Shown: positions 8,583-17,752 of the stretch, in pieces
Position numbering within the stretch: the stretch's first letter is position 1
Layout of the letters: the number at the start of each line of letters is the position of its first letter
Source: GWE2-42-39 sp942493345
GTDB taxonomy: Bacteria; Bacteroidota; Bacteroidia; Bacteroidales; Prolixibacteraceae
Assembly: GCA_942493345.1 (NCBI GenBank)
Contig: OW818695.1
Coordinates: 1,426,001-1,490,000, forward strand
Length of the DNA: 64,000 bases
Direction: 5' to 3'
Notes under the pieces: generated by a model
Told to the model about the DNA's origin: nothing
Database searches by the model: none
Seen by the model: the letters and a program-made list of their open reading frames with translations, nothing else
Made by a program: the position numbers and the translations under genes

Positions 8583-9263
8583 ATGAAAACTAAAGTTTCT
8601 GTTCTTTTCATGTTGGCAGGTATTTTATTCGCAACCTGCCTGATCATTTCCAACATTCTTGCTTCAAAAATTATGATGATCGGCTCGTGGTCGGCACCGG
8701 CAGGTGTGATTATTTTCCCACTGGCTTACATAATCAACGATGTAATTGCCGAAGTATGGGGTTTTCAGAAAGCCCGTCTGATCATTTGGGCAGGATTTGG
8801 AGTGAACATTCTGGCGGTTTCTTTTCTTAGCCTCGGGATTGTCGTTTCTCCGGCTCCATTCTGGCAGGAACAGGAGGCTTTTGCAACCGTTTTGGGAAAC
8901 ACCCCGCGAATTGTTGCAGCCAGCCTGTTGGCCTATCTTCTCGGTTCGTTCCTGAATGCCTATGTGATGAGCAAGTTTAAAGTACTTACCAAGGGGAAAG
9001 GCTTTTCGGTACGGGCAATTCTTTCCACGTTGGTGGGAGAAAGCGCCGACTCACTTATTTTTATTAGTATTGCGTTTGCCGGAATATTCCCGTTTAAAGT
9101 GATTCTGGGAATGATTTTCACGCAAGCGCTGATTAAAACCGTTTATGAAATTGCGGTGTTGCCGCTCACGGTTTTGGTTGTGAAATATGTAAAGAAACTG
9201 GAAGGCGCCGACACATTCGATTATTCGGTTTCGTACAACCCGTTCCGGTTAAAACAAATTTAA
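8583..9263 (+). CDS. yhhQ: Queuosine precursor transporter (YhhQ/VUT family)
   Basis: Integral membrane protein of 226 aa with about six hydrophobic segments, proposed in the family to import queuosine precursors (preQ0/preQ1). ATCLIISNILASKIM at the N terminus, YIINDVIAEVWGFQKAR and GESADSLIFISIAF are family marks. First gene of the operon, 1 nt before queC and directly after the preQ1-I-like leader; this context strongly supports the role. Which precursor is carried in this organism is not shown by the sequence. Confidence 0.92.
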   Translation: MKTKVSVLFMLAGILFATCLIISNILASKIMMIGSWSAPAGVIIFPLAYIINDVIAEVWGFQKARLIIWAGFGVNILAVSFLSLGIVVSPAPFWQEQEAFATVLGNTPRIVAASLLAYLLGSFLNAYVMSKFKVLTKGKGFSVRAILSTLVGESADSLIFISIAFAGIFPFKVILGMIFTQALIKTVYEIAVLPLTVLVVKYVKKLEGADTFDYSVSYNPFRLKQI

Positions 9264-9264
9264 A

Positions 9265-9924
9265 ATGATTGGAGAAAAAGCACTGGTAGTTTTTTCGGGC
9301 GGACAGGATTCTACTACCTGCCTGTTTTGGGCAAAAAAGCATTTTGCTGAAGTATTTGCCATTGCTTTCTATTATGGACAACGGCATAAAATTGAACTGG
9401 AATCAGCAAAAAGTATTGCCGAAAAAGCGGGCGTCACACTGCAATTTTTTAGGATTGATTTGCTTTCGCAACTGACCGAAAATGCGCTGACCTCGCAGGG
9501 AATGGAGGTTGAAAAGGATAACCCGGGCGATCGTCCGCCCAACACGCTGGTGGAAGGCCGCAACATGTTGTTCCTGACCTACGCTGCCATTTTTGCAAAA
9601 GCCAACGAGATCAACCATCTGGTGACCGGTGTCGGACAGGCTGATTTCAGCGGATACCCCGATTGCCGGAATGATTTCATCGTGTCACTCAACCAAACGC
9701 TGAACCTTTCGATGGATTTTCAGTACACCATTCACACGCCGATGATGTGGAAAAACAAGGCTGAAATATGGCAACTGGCCGATGAACTTGGCGTTTTCGA
9801 TTTGATCAGAGACGAAACGGTGACCTGCTACAACGGGATCAAAAGTTTCGGGTGTGGCAAATGCCCTGCCTGCAAATTACGCAACCGGGGATTAAAAATA
9901 TATTTGAGAACCAGAAATAATTAA
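9265..9924 (+). CDS. queC: 7-cyano-7-deazaguanine (preQ0) synthase QueC
   Basis: Makes preQ0 from 7-carboxy-7-deazaguanine using ATP and ammonia, in the cytoplasm. The PP-loop SGGQDSTT (residues about 11-18) binds ATP. The C-terminal zinc cluster is present: C-Y-N-G followed by CGKCPACKLRNRG, giving four Cys. EGRNMLFL and GYPDCR are further family marks. 219 aa is the usual length. Start is 1 nt after the yhhQ stop, so translation is coupled. No queD or queE is in the window; they must lie elsewhere or be absent, which would fit precursor salvage plus synthesis. Confidence 0.97.
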   Translation: MIGEKALVVFSGGQDSTTCLFWAKKHFAEVFAIAFYYGQRHKIELESAKSIAEKAGVTLQFFRIDLLSQLTENALTSQGMEVEKDNPGDRPPNTLVEGRNMLFLTYAAIFAKANEINHLVTGVGQADFSGYPDCRNDFIVSLNQTLNLSMDFQYTIHTPMMWKNKAEIWQLADELGVFDLIRDETVTCYNGIKSFGCGKCPACKLRNRGLKIYLRTRNN

Positions 9925-9989
9925 ATGCGGCAACATAGAGACACCACATGCGGTGTCTTTATTCGAAAACACATAAAAAATCACACGAT

Positions 9990-10460
9990 ATGGACAATCT
10001 GAAAAACCTCGGAAACGAAACTGGTTATTCGTTCGATTACAAACCGGATGTATTGGAGTCGTTCGACAACAAGCACCCCGAACACGATTACTGGGTGAAA
10101 TTCAATTGCCCCGAATTTACCAGTTTATGTCCCATCACCGGACAACCCGATTTCGCAACGATCTACCTGAGTTATATTCCTGATGAAAAATTGGTTGAAA
10201 GCAAAAGCCTGAAACTGTATTTGTTCAGTTTCCGCAATCACGGGGCTTTTCACGAAGATTGTATCAACATCATTATGAAAGACCTGATTGCGTTAATGAA
10301 ACCGAAATACATTGAAGTGTGGGGAAAATTTCTGCCCCGCGGCGGCCTCAGCATCGATCCGTTTTGCAATTACGGGAACCCAGGCACCAAATACGAAGAA
10401 ATGGCTTGGTTCCGGATGCAAAATCACGACCTGAGCCCAGAAAAAGTTGACAACCGATAA
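9990..10460 (+). CDS. queF: NADPH-dependent preQ0 reductase QueF
   Basis: Reduces preQ0 to preQ1. From ATG at 9990 the protein is 156 aa, the size of the unimodular YkvM-type QueF. The nucleophile is Cys47 in SLCPITGQPDF, and the family NADPH-side motif ESKSLKLYLFSFRNHGAFHE follows. An upstream in-frame start at 9948 would add 14 non-conserved residues, so the later ATG is chosen. It lies 65 nt after queC in the same operon and is followed by a hairpin at 10471-10503. Confidence 0.96.
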   Translation: MDNLKNLGNETGYSFDYKPDVLESFDNKHPEHDYWVKFNCPEFTSLCPITGQPDFATIYLSYIPDEKLVESKSLKLYLFSFRNHGAFHEDCINIIMKDLIALMKPKYIEVWGKFLPRGGLSIDPFCNYGNPGTKYEEMAWFRMQNHDLSPEKVDNR

Positions 10461-10470
10461 ACGAGTCATG

Positions 10471-10503
10471 AAGGATCCGATCTTTTAAAAAGATTAGATC
10501 CTT
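10471..10503. terminator. Bidirectional terminator-like hairpin after queF
   Basis: AAGGATC (10471-10477) pairs with GATCCTT (10497-10503), and ATCTTTT with AAAAGAT inside it. It lies 10 nt after the queF stop and overlaps the 3' end of a doubtful minus-strand ORF. Confidence 0.6.
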
Positions 10504-10772
10504 AGCACAGACACTTCAAATATCAAATGTGTATCCATTTTTTCTGTTTCTCCTGAAAAACGTATATTGATGTCATCTTGCACACATCGTGTTTCTGCAT
10601 GCCATAATGGTTTTCTATTTTGTCTTCTCTCCAGTTCAGCATCTTTTTTTAAACTATTCCTGTATTGTTTTTTCCCGGAAAGGTCTTCGCCCATAAAAGC
10701 ATTCACCTTTTCGTCTTCCCATTCACCGGGAAAATCAATAGTTGAATAACTGTAAAACAAAACCTGTGTCAT
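10494..10772 (-). CDS. Doubtful small ORF, unknown
   Basis: A 92-residue reading frame from the ATG at 10772 (an upstream in-frame start at 10805 adds 11 residues). It is hydrophilic, rich in charged residues (NSLKKDAELERRQNRKPLW), with no signal peptide and no motif that I recognise. It is convergent with queF and its stop lies inside the queF terminator hairpin. It occupies an otherwise empty 480-bp gap. It may be a remnant of a longer gene or a chance frame. Confidence 0.3.
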   Translation of the reverse strand: MTQVLFYSYSTIDFPGEWEDEKVNAFMGEDLSGKKQYRNSLKKDAELERRQNRKPLWHAETRCVQDDINIRFSGETEKMDTHLIFEVSVLRI

Positions 10773-10939
10773 GTTAATTCCCCGACGCCGGATTGATTTA
10801 GACAACTACAGAACCTATGTTCCCCGGTAATTCATTTTTTTTATGAAGTCATAACAAGTTGATTGTCTTAAAAAACATATAAAAAAAAGGTAACCTTTTG
10901 TGTGCTTTTCGTATTAACTAATAATTAAAACCAAGAGAG

Positions 10940-12193
10940 ATGAAAAGGGAGATGATTTTGGTGATTTGGTTTTTAGCATCTTTTCAGTTGGTTTTCGGAC
11001 AGGCAGAGGTTAGAAAACCGTCTATAGAGATATACGTAAATGGAAAGATGTACCAGAATGGTAGCGAGATTACTGTTCAGAAAGGGCAAATGCTTGATAT
11101 AAAAGCATTACAAAAAGGAGGCAGACGCGATTTTGTGAACTACCCCGATAACTACCTGAAGATAACACCAGATATACAAGTACTTAGCAGAGGGGTCAAC
11201 CGTCTTGTTTATACAGATAAAAATGTCAACTCCGAGTGGAAACTGATGAGTGAGAATGCTCTTTTCTCGTCGGATAAGCACCTTTCAGTAAAGAAAAGCT
11301 CATCGGCATCCAACGAGGCAAACATTCAGATTGGAGTTGACGATTTTACAAGAACTTACCTGAAAGTTAACCTCAATACAATATGGCAATTTACTGCCGG
11401 AGAAGAACAGAAACTGGAACGAAACACCAGCGAAGCATTCATATACCTGAATGTAGCAGGTTCAACCAGCACCTGGTATGTATCGAAAAACATTCATTCG
11501 CAGGGAACAAAAGATGATGGGATAGCCCAACGGCTGAATACCATACAGAGTAATTTCGACACAATAGAATACCACTTAATCCATCTGAATTATGCTTTGG
11601 CACAAAAGGATATCCGGGATTTACAAGTCAGTATCAATTCGTTGAGCGAATATTTCCAACAAGTAAAAGCAAGTAGCCCGGCATTTAATACTGAAATTCA
11701 TTTTGTGGGTTTGCCAAGCGACCGTCCTATCGCCGATCTGGGTATATTTGAAAAACTTCAATCGGAGTGGAGTCGGCTAAACACATTCATCACCCAGCAA
11801 GCATCTCTCATCAATGAAACTCCGGCGAATTACGACAAGATGAAAACTTCTATCCGGAAATATCTTGACTGGCAATACACCCTCCCCGACAATTGGATGA
11901 CTGTCATGGGAATTTACCTGCCTCAGATAAGTACCGACAATATTATGGTTCCCGCAACTTTACAGTCCTTGATCGAAGAAAATCAGAACAATCCTTCCTC
12001 TAGCGATCAAATGAAGTCTTTTTTAAGTCAGCGGATCGAGAACATTGAAACGGAAACACAACAAATATCGCAAATCAGGAATAAACTTCAGGCTGTAAAA
12101 TTGTTCGATGGCATGCTCCGTAGTTATATTTCCTCAATCAGCTGGGCTGAATGGGAAAATAACAGGGAATCCGGGTTTGCCTATGTGCAATAA
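10940..12193 (+). CDS. Secreted protein of unknown function
   Basis: A 417-aa protein with a clear signal peptide (about 1-20, ending VFGQA). Residues about 25-90 look like a beta-rich domain (IEIYVNGKMYQNGSEITVQKG); the middle and C-terminal parts, including NTIQSNFDTIEYHLIHLNYA and IENIETETQQISQIRNKLQA, look helical or coiled coil. No lipobox and no type IX sorting domain at the C terminus was recognised. It is a stand-alone gene with a purine-rich stretch before the ATG, convergent with the phosphorylase gene. I do not recognise the family. Confidence 0.8.
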   Translation: MKREMILVIWFLASFQLVFGQAEVRKPSIEIYVNGKMYQNGSEITVQKGQMLDIKALQKGGRRDFVNYPDNYLKITPDIQVLSRGVNRLVYTDKNVNSEWKLMSENALFSSDKHLSVKKSSSASNEANIQIGVDDFTRTYLKVNLNTIWQFTAGEEQKLERNTSEAFIYLNVAGSTSTWYVSKNIHSQGTKDDGIAQRLNTIQSNFDTIEYHLIHLNYALAQKDIRDLQVSINSLSEYFQQVKASSPAFNTEIHFVGLPSDRPIADLGIFEKLQSEWSRLNTFITQQASLINETPANYDKMKTSIRKYLDWQYTLPDNWMTVMGIYLPQISTDNIMVPATLQSLIEENQNNPSSSDQMKSFLSQRIENIETETQQISQIRNKLQAVKLFDGMLRSYISSISWAEWENNRESGFAYVQ

Positions 12194-12282
12194 ACCGATT
12201 AAGAACCTGTTCCTATTATCGTCTTTTACCCTAAAAATAAGAAAAACGTGAGTTGTTACGGATTTGACAGCAGCTTTTACTT

Positions 12283-14865
12283 TTACAACCACTTTATATA
12301 CATAAAATCCTGTCGATGAGGTAGTTCATGGTTTTTTGCAAACACCCGTATTCCGTAATTGTAAGCTCCCGGATCCATCAACTGAAGGTGCAAATTGTAA
12401 GTACAAACGGTACCATCCAGCGTGCCGCCTTCAAATTCAACCGCTTCCACCAGATGAGGAGAACCGCCATCTTCCCCGTTTTCAGTAATAACCATTTCAA
12501 CACCCACCTCGCCGGGAAACAGACCTTTAAGATCGAGTGTCACCTGGGCCGGATATACCTTGCCGATTTCCAGCACATTGGTAATACCGTCGGTAATTTG
12601 CAGGTCTTTCAATTCCAGTTGATCCCAGTTCAATGCAATCTTGTCTTTCCAGGCAGCCAACTCTTTTGCCATTTTGTATCCATCAGCTTTCATTTTTGCG
12701 GTACGATCGGCTTGCGGTTTGTAATACTGCTGCTGGTAATCGTTGATCATTCGTGCTGTTGTAAAATTAGGCGCCACCTGAGCAAAAGTGTTTTTCAGGT
12801 ATGAAACCCATTTTTCAGGAATACCTTGAACGTTCCGGGTGTAAAAGTCGGGAAGTATTTCCTGTTCCAATATATTGTAGATGATTTCGGCATCCAATTG
12901 ATCCTGATAATCCTGCACATCATAGGTGCGTTCCTGTGGCAATGCCCATCCGGCATGTTCGCGGTAACCTTCACACCACCAACCGTCGAGTACCGAGAAA
13001 TGAAGAGTTCCGTTCATCACTCCTTTTTCGCCGCTGGTCCCCGAGGCTTCCAACGGACGGGTTGGTGTGTTCATCCAGATATCGACTCCCTGGAGTAGCA
13101 TTTTTGCCAGGTTCATATCGTAGTTTTGAACAAACAAAACTTTACCGATGAACTCGGGGCGTTTTGAAATATCGACAATCATCTTGATCAGATCCTGTCC
13201 TGCTTTGTCTGCGGGATGGGCTTTCCCTGCAAAAATAAACTGAACTGGACGGCTCGGATTATTTACAATTCTGGAGAGACGATCGAGGTTCTGGAATAAT
13301 ACATGTGCCCTTTTGTAAGTGGCGAAACGGCGTGCAAAACCGATAGTCAGAGCGTTCGGATTCAGCTTGTTCAATACCTCGTTAATCAATTTTGGATTCT
13401 CGTGGCGTTTAATCCAGCTATCTTCAAATCGTTGTTTCACATAAGCAATGGTCTTCATCCGAAGCTGTTGCTTGGTATTCCATATTTCGTCGTCGGGAGC
13501 ATTGTAAATATTGTCCCAGGCTGTCGCATCAAGTTGATTGTTGGGAAATCCTTCACCAAAATATTTCTGATGTAATTGCCGCCATTCCTTGGCTACCCAG
13601 GTTGAATAATGAACCCCATTGGTTACGTATCCAATCTCCAGTTCTTCGGGCAAAAAACCTTTGTAGAGCGGTTTTAATACCTCTTTTGAAACATCGCCGT
13701 GCAACTGGCTCACTCCATTGATTCCCTGTGAAAGATTACAAGCCAGATAGCTCATATTGAAATGATCTTCCTTCGGATCGGCTTTTCCCAGCAAAATAAA
13801 TTCTTCCCAACTCAAACCAACTTTTGGGGGATATTTTTCCATGTATCGTTTAAACAGATCGTCGTGGAAAGCGTCGTGACCGGCAGGCACCGGAGTGTGT
13901 GTCGTGAAAAGCGTTGATGCCCGAACGACTTCGCGCGCTTCGGCCCAGGTAAGTTTCTCGGTGTTCACGTAATTACAAATTCTTTCCAGCCCGATAAATG
14001 CAGAATGGCCTTCGTTGCAGTGGTAAACATCGGCATTATAACCCAGTTCTTTTAAAACGCGGATGCCACCCATGCCCAGCAGTATTTCCTGCTTCAGACG
14101 GTTTTCGTTGTCGCCACCATAAAGGTGATGGGTAACGAAGCGGTCTGCTTCCGAATTATCTTCAAAATCGGTATCCAGAAGGAATAATTTAATCGAACCG
14201 ATCTCTGATTTCCAAACACGTGCTTTTACTGTCCTGTCAGGATATTCAACGTCCACGTGTACCCAGTTGCCATTTTGGTTGTATGCCGGCTGAACCGGTA
14301 TTTTAGAGAACTGCTGCGCCTCGTAGTTCGACATCTGCTCTCCATTGATCGAGATGGTTTGTTTAAAATATCCATAGCGGTAAAGAAGCCCAACCCCAAC
14401 CAGATTAACACGCTGATCGCTGGCTTCTTTCAAATAGTCGCCAGCCAGAATTCCAAGGCCACCGGAAAATATTTTTAAACTGTCGTGCAACCCGTATTCC
14501 ATGCTGAAATAAGCAATTGCAGGACCGTGCAGGTTTTTACGTTCTTCAATATAATTACGAAACAGGCTGTGCGCATATTCCAGCTTCCCCATGAAGTGAG
14601 AATCTCTCTCCAGCTCAAGAAAACGTTGATAATTGACTTTTTCGAGCAACACGATCGGATTGTGTTCACATTCTTCCCATATTTCGGCATCGATGGTCTG
14701 AAACAACTCACGTGCCTCGTTATTCCATGCCCACCAGATATTCCGGCTTAATTCTTTTAAAGGGGTTAATTTTTCCGGAATATTCGATTCTACAAATAAT
14801 TTTTTCCAAATAGGATTTTCCACGGTCGGTTGTTTTATAAATTGCACACTTGCATTGTTGTCCAT
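12283..14865 (-). CDS. glgP: Alpha-glucan (glycogen) phosphorylase
   Basis: GT35 enzyme that releases glucose 1-phosphate from alpha-1,4-glucan. At 860 aa, with LSRNIWWAWNNEARELF near the N terminus, it belongs to the shorter bacterial/archaeal type of the family. FHCNEGHSAF-like and FTTHTPVPAGHD segments, EASGTSGEKGVMNG with the pyridoxal-phosphate lysine at about Lys614, and LDGWWCEGY are present. It is a single transcription unit; the upstream 14866-15161 gap contains the terminator of the ExbD gene and no other gene. No other glycogen genes occur in the window. Confidence 0.95.
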   Translation of the reverse strand: MDNNASVQFIKQPTVENPIWKKLFVESNIPEKLTPLKELSRNIWWAWNNEARELFQTIDAEIWEECEHNPIVLLEKVNYQRFLELERDSHFMGKLEYAHSLFRNYIEERKNLHGPAIAYFSMEYGLHDSLKIFSGGLGILAGDYLKEASDQRVNLVGVGLLYRYGYFKQTISINGEQMSNYEAQQFSKIPVQPAYNQNGNWVHVDVEYPDRTVKARVWKSEIGSIKLFLLDTDFEDNSEADRFVTHHLYGGDNENRLKQEILLGMGGIRVLKELGYNADVYHCNEGHSAFIGLERICNYVNTEKLTWAEAREVVRASTLFTTHTPVPAGHDAFHDDLFKRYMEKYPPKVGLSWEEFILLGKADPKEDHFNMSYLACNLSQGINGVSQLHGDVSKEVLKPLYKGFLPEELEIGYVTNGVHYSTWVAKEWRQLHQKYFGEGFPNNQLDATAWDNIYNAPDDEIWNTKQQLRMKTIAYVKQRFEDSWIKRHENPKLINEVLNKLNPNALTIGFARRFATYKRAHVLFQNLDRLSRIVNNPSRPVQFIFAGKAHPADKAGQDLIKMIVDISKRPEFIGKVLFVQNYDMNLAKMLLQGVDIWMNTPTRPLEASGTSGEKGVMNGTLHFSVLDGWWCEGYREHAGWALPQERTYDVQDYQDQLDAEIIYNILEQEILPDFYTRNVQGIPEKWVSYLKNTFAQVAPNFTTARMINDYQQQYYKPQADRTAKMKADGYKMAKELAAWKDKIALNWDQLELKDLQITDGITNVLEIGKVYPAQVTLDLKGLFPGEVGVEMVITENGEDGGSPHLVEAVEFEGGTLDGTVCTYNLHLQLMDPGAYNYGIRVFAKNHELPHRQDFMYIKWL

Positions 14866-15114
14866 TCCATCGTTTCAACGAATATTAAACAATGTTGTCA
14901 CACGAAAATTTTAATTTCTAATCGGACGTTGTTTCAGTCAATGTTAATACAAAAAAAATAAAAAATGCTGTATGTTGATAATTTGCGCCCCTTAATGGTT
15001 GTTATATTTTTGATAATTAACCATTTCCTAATAGAACAAGCTCATTCCAAAGATTACTATAGATGATCAGAAGTTTTCTATCTGGCATCTTCCTTTAGAA
15101 TATCAGAAAAAAGA

Positions 15115-15138
15115 AAAGGGTAACTTTCGCTACCCTTT
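15115..15138 (-). terminator. Terminator of the ExbB/ExbD operon
   Basis: AAAGGGTA (15115-15122) and TACCCTTT (15131-15138) form a perfect 8-bp stem. On the minus strand it follows the last ExbD stop by about 23 nt and is followed by a T-rich stretch. Confidence 0.75.
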
Positions 15139-15161
15139 ATCTTTTTTATCTTGTTGATAAA

Positions 15162-15632
15162 TCAAAGTTCTACTTTCTTCCTCGCGGAATAATTAATGTG
15201 CAATGCAGAAGCTTTGCGGAGTTCTTGTTTTATATCCTGAACGATACCCATTTTTGTGAATTCATCTACTTTCAATGAGGTAATCATAAAAGGGACCTCA
15301 GCTTCATCGCGGGATTCTCTTTCAGCAACGATATAATCAACAATATCCGATACATTTGCAAATACATCATTCAACTGTACCCGTGGTTCTGTCCCAAAAA
15401 CTTTTTGATACTGTTTTTGAGGTTCTCCCACATAAATATAACTAACCAACGATTTCTTCTCCAATTTAGAAAGTTCGGCAGCTTCAGGAATTACAATATG
15501 AACTTTTAAAGTTACATCCCTCATTTGCACGGTTATCATAAAAAAGAAAAGTATCATGAACACGATATCCGGCAATGATGATGTCGAAATTGCGGGTAGT
15601 TCTTTACCACTATCTTTTCTAAATTTTGACAT
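15162..15632 (-). CDS. exbD: ExbD/TolR family biopolymer transport protein (second ExbD)
   Basis: Energy-transducing subunit of an ExbB/ExbD proton channel, 156 aa. One N-terminal membrane helix carries the family Asp (SLPDIVFMILFFFMI), followed by a periplasmic domain. It starts 1 nt after the upstream ExbD gene and is the last gene of the exbB-orf-exbD-exbD operon. Tandem divergent ExbD copies are usual in Bacteroidota. No tonB gene is adjacent. Confidence 0.92.
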   Translation of the reverse strand: MSKFRKDSGKELPAISTSSLPDIVFMILFFFMITVQMRDVTLKVHIVIPEAAELSKLEKKSLVSYIYVGEPQKQYQKVFGTEPRVQLNDVFANVSDIVDYIVAERESRDEAEVPFMITSLKVDEFTKMGIVQDIKQELRKASALHINYSARKKVEL

Positions 15633-15633
15633 A

Positions 15634-16212
15634 TTATATTCCTCCTACTTTTTTAGGTTCTGCCTCAGATATTTTGGAAGGATAAATGTCCTGAACTGCG
15701 TCTTTTTGATCTTTATCAAGCTGAACAAAGGGCTTTCCAAATTTCTGTTGCGCCAATTCCTCCCTCAAATCATTGATTGCCCCTACCAGCTCACTTTGAA
15801 CAGCAATGTAGGTTCCATATTGAGTACCGACATGGTTCTGCAAAGAAATAACTCCTTTGGTAATTGGAACATCTCCGAAAAAAGGAACATTCTTTACTGC
15901 TTTCTCGGGTAGATTGGGGTCGTTATTGGGATTTGCCATAAACTCCTTGGCCTTCTCCCGCAGATTTTTGATCTCCATCCATTCACCCTCAACCAGCAAC
16001 TGGTTTTGTGCATTCACCAAAACCACAAATACATTTCTCTCCTTAATGGGAGGTGTATCGTCATCTTCTTGATTTTCGGGGGGCATAGGGGGCAATCTGC
16101 GTTCCAACCCGTTATCAGTATCCATTGTTGCTGTTACCAGGAAAAAGATAAGGATCATAAATGCCATATCGGCCAATGATGCGCTGGGTATTTCAGGTAG
16201 TTTGTTCGCCAT
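15634..16212 (-). CDS. exbD: ExbD/TolR family biopolymer transport protein (first ExbD)
   Basis: ExbD paralogue of 192 aa. The single N-terminal membrane helix has the conserved Asp in SLADMAFMILIFFLV. The periplasmic part is longer than in the following ExbD and begins with an acidic/proline stretch (PPMPPENQEDDDTPP). It is 32 nt downstream of the small membrane-protein gene and 1 nt before the second exbD. Together with ExbB it should transmit proton-motive force to a TonB- or T9SS-linked outer-membrane process; which one is not visible here. Confidence 0.92.
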   Translation of the reverse strand: MANKLPEIPSASLADMAFMILIFFLVTATMDTDNGLERRLPPMPPENQEDDDTPPIKERNVFVVLVNAQNQLLVEGEWMEIKNLREKAKEFMANPNNDPNLPEKAVKNVPFFGDVPITKGVISLQNHVGTQYGTYIAVQSELVGAINDLREELAQQKFGKPFVQLDKDQKDAVQDIYPSKISEAEPKKVGGI

Positions 16213-16244
16213 AATTTTAATTTTTCCTGTTTATTAAAAGGCTA

Positions 16245-16706
16245 TTACTTCTTACTAAATATCCGGCTTACAGACCAAAATAAAGTAGCTACTGTTGTGA
16301 GGACAAATAAAATATAAGAAACAATTAATGTAGTATCGATCCATTTTGAAACCGTATTGGTAAGTGTTCCATCTGCTACGAACCGTTCAACTCCAAAGAA
16401 TTGTGGAATTTCATCCGAAGCAAGCATGTACGAAATACCAAAAATTACGACAGTAGCACCAGCTAAAACAAGTGCACCCTTGGTCGATTTTTTATCTTCA
16501 AAAGTTTGAACAAAACTAAAAAGTACTACTAAAATAATTGTTACTATTAATAAAATATATGTCCACGTCAGATTTGTGTTGAGCCATGCATCCATTGCTG
16601 AGTTTGCTTCATCATCACTTATACTTGCAATAAATGATATCATGAGAAACGCAGAAACAGCTATAAGCACCCACATCATGATGTTTAATATCTTTTCAAT
16701 CTTCAT
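16245..16706 (-). CDS. Four-helix membrane protein in the exb operon
   Basis: 153-aa protein with about four hydrophobic helices and short loops, including an acidic loop ASISDDEANSAMD. No family motif is recognised. It lies 8 nt after exbB and 32 nt before the first exbD, so it is co-transcribed with the proton channel. Its conserved position suggests an accessory part of the ExbBD complex, which is inference only. Confidence 0.8.
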   Translation of the reverse strand: MKIEKILNIMMWVLIAVSAFLMISFIASISDDEANSAMDAWLNTNLTWTYILLIVTIILVVLFSFVQTFEDKKSTKGALVLAGATVVIFGISYMLASDEIPQFFGVERFVADGTLTNTVSKWIDTTLIVSYILFVLTTVATLFWSVSRIFSKK

Positions 16707-16714
16707 AAGGCTGT

Positions 16715-17506
16715 TTATTTTTTAAGATTGTATTTTACCAAAATGTCGATCAGTGAAATTGAAGCATCTTCCATGCTATTTACAATACCATCAATTTTTG
16801 CAAGACAATAGTTGTAAAAGATCTGCAGAATAATAGCAACGATCAAACCACCAACGGTTGTGATCAAGGCAATTTTCATACCATTTGCAACCAATGAAGG
16901 ACTGATATCTCCTGCCACCTCAATAGCATCAAAAGCAACGATCAACCCGATTACTGTTCCAAGGAACCCGAGCATAGGAGCCAATGCGATAAACAGTGCG
17001 ATCCAGCTCAATCCTTTTTCAAGTAAACCTGTTTGAACACCGCCATAGGAAACAACCGTTTTTTCAACGATATCCAATCCTTCATGAGAGCGGTCAAGTC
17101 CCTGGTAAAAAATACTGGCAACTGGTCCGCGGGTATTGCGGCAAACTTCTTTTGCTGCTTCAATACCTCCGTTGGCCAAAGCTTCTTCGATATTAATCAA
17201 CAGTTTTTTATTGTTACTTGTCGACAAGTTCAGGTAGATCACACGTTCCAAAGCAAAAGCAAGCCCTAAAATAAAACAGAGCAAGATTGAAGCCATAAAA
17301 CCAGGCCCACCTTCAATAAATTTTTGTTTGAGCTGACTGTGCATCGACCGACCTTCTTCAGCATTAGCAGCAGCTGTTTCTTCCGCATTGGCTGCGGTAA
17401 CTTTTTCAGTCGCAGTTGGGCTTGCTGAACCCTGAGCAACTGCATTTTTTGATGCCACGATATAGAGCATCCCGAGAATTGCTATTAACGCAAATAGTTT
17501 TTTCAT
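16715..17506 (-). CDS. exbB: MotA/TolQ/ExbB family proton channel protein
   Basis: Proton-channel subunit of 263 aa. It has a signal-like first hydrophobic segment, an Ala/Glu-rich periplasmic linker (about 35-60), then the TolQ/ExbB core with LAPMLGFLGTVIGLIVAFDAI and ALITTVGGLIVAIILQIFYN, the two pore helices. First gene of the operon exbB-orf-exbD-exbD. The N-terminal extension is common in Bacteroidota ExbB. Role: energising TonB-dependent uptake or a similar outer-membrane machine. Confidence 0.94.
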   Translation of the reverse strand: MKKLFALIAILGMLYIVASKNAVAQGSASPTATEKVTAANAEETAAANAEEGRSMHSQLKQKFIEGGPGFMASILLCFILGLAFALERVIYLNLSTSNNKKLLINIEEALANGGIEAAKEVCRNTRGPVASIFYQGLDRSHEGLDIVEKTVVSYGGVQTGLLEKGLSWIALFIALAPMLGFLGTVIGLIVAFDAIEVAGDISPSLVANGMKIALITTVGGLIVAIILQIFYNYCLAKIDGIVNSMEDASISLIDILVKYNLKK

Positions 17507-17593
17507 CTTGGTTTTAAATTTTAATTAGTAAATCTCCAAAAATTTTAATTTGTTATATTCAATATATTTGCTTCTAATCTTTTCAAATAACAG

Positions 17594-17681
17594 CGGAGAG
17601 AGAGGGATTCGAACCCTCGGTACCCTTTCGGGGTACACACGCTTTCCAGGCGTGCCAGTTCAGCCACTCCTGCATCTCTCC
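17594..17681 (-). tRNA. tRNA-Ser (anticodon GGA)
   Basis: 88-nt class II tRNA. The acceptor GGAGAGA pairs with TCTCTCC; the anticodon loop is CTGGAAA (anticodon GGA, reads UCC/UCU); a long variable arm (GTACCC..GGGTAC) identifies tRNA-Ser; the T-arm reads GAGGGTTCGAATCCCTC. CCA is not encoded. It lies between exbB and ansA. Confidence 0.96.
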
Positions 17682-17752
17682 AAACTTCATTGCCTGACAC
17701 CATTTTTTTTTCAGGGCTGCAAATTACAAAAAAAATGGGAAATACAAACGAG

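Noticed and set aside
15005..15012. TATTTTTG, a plus-strand -7-like match upstream of nothing
   Set aside because: No plus-strand gene follows; the motif is short and A/T-rich and occurs by chance.
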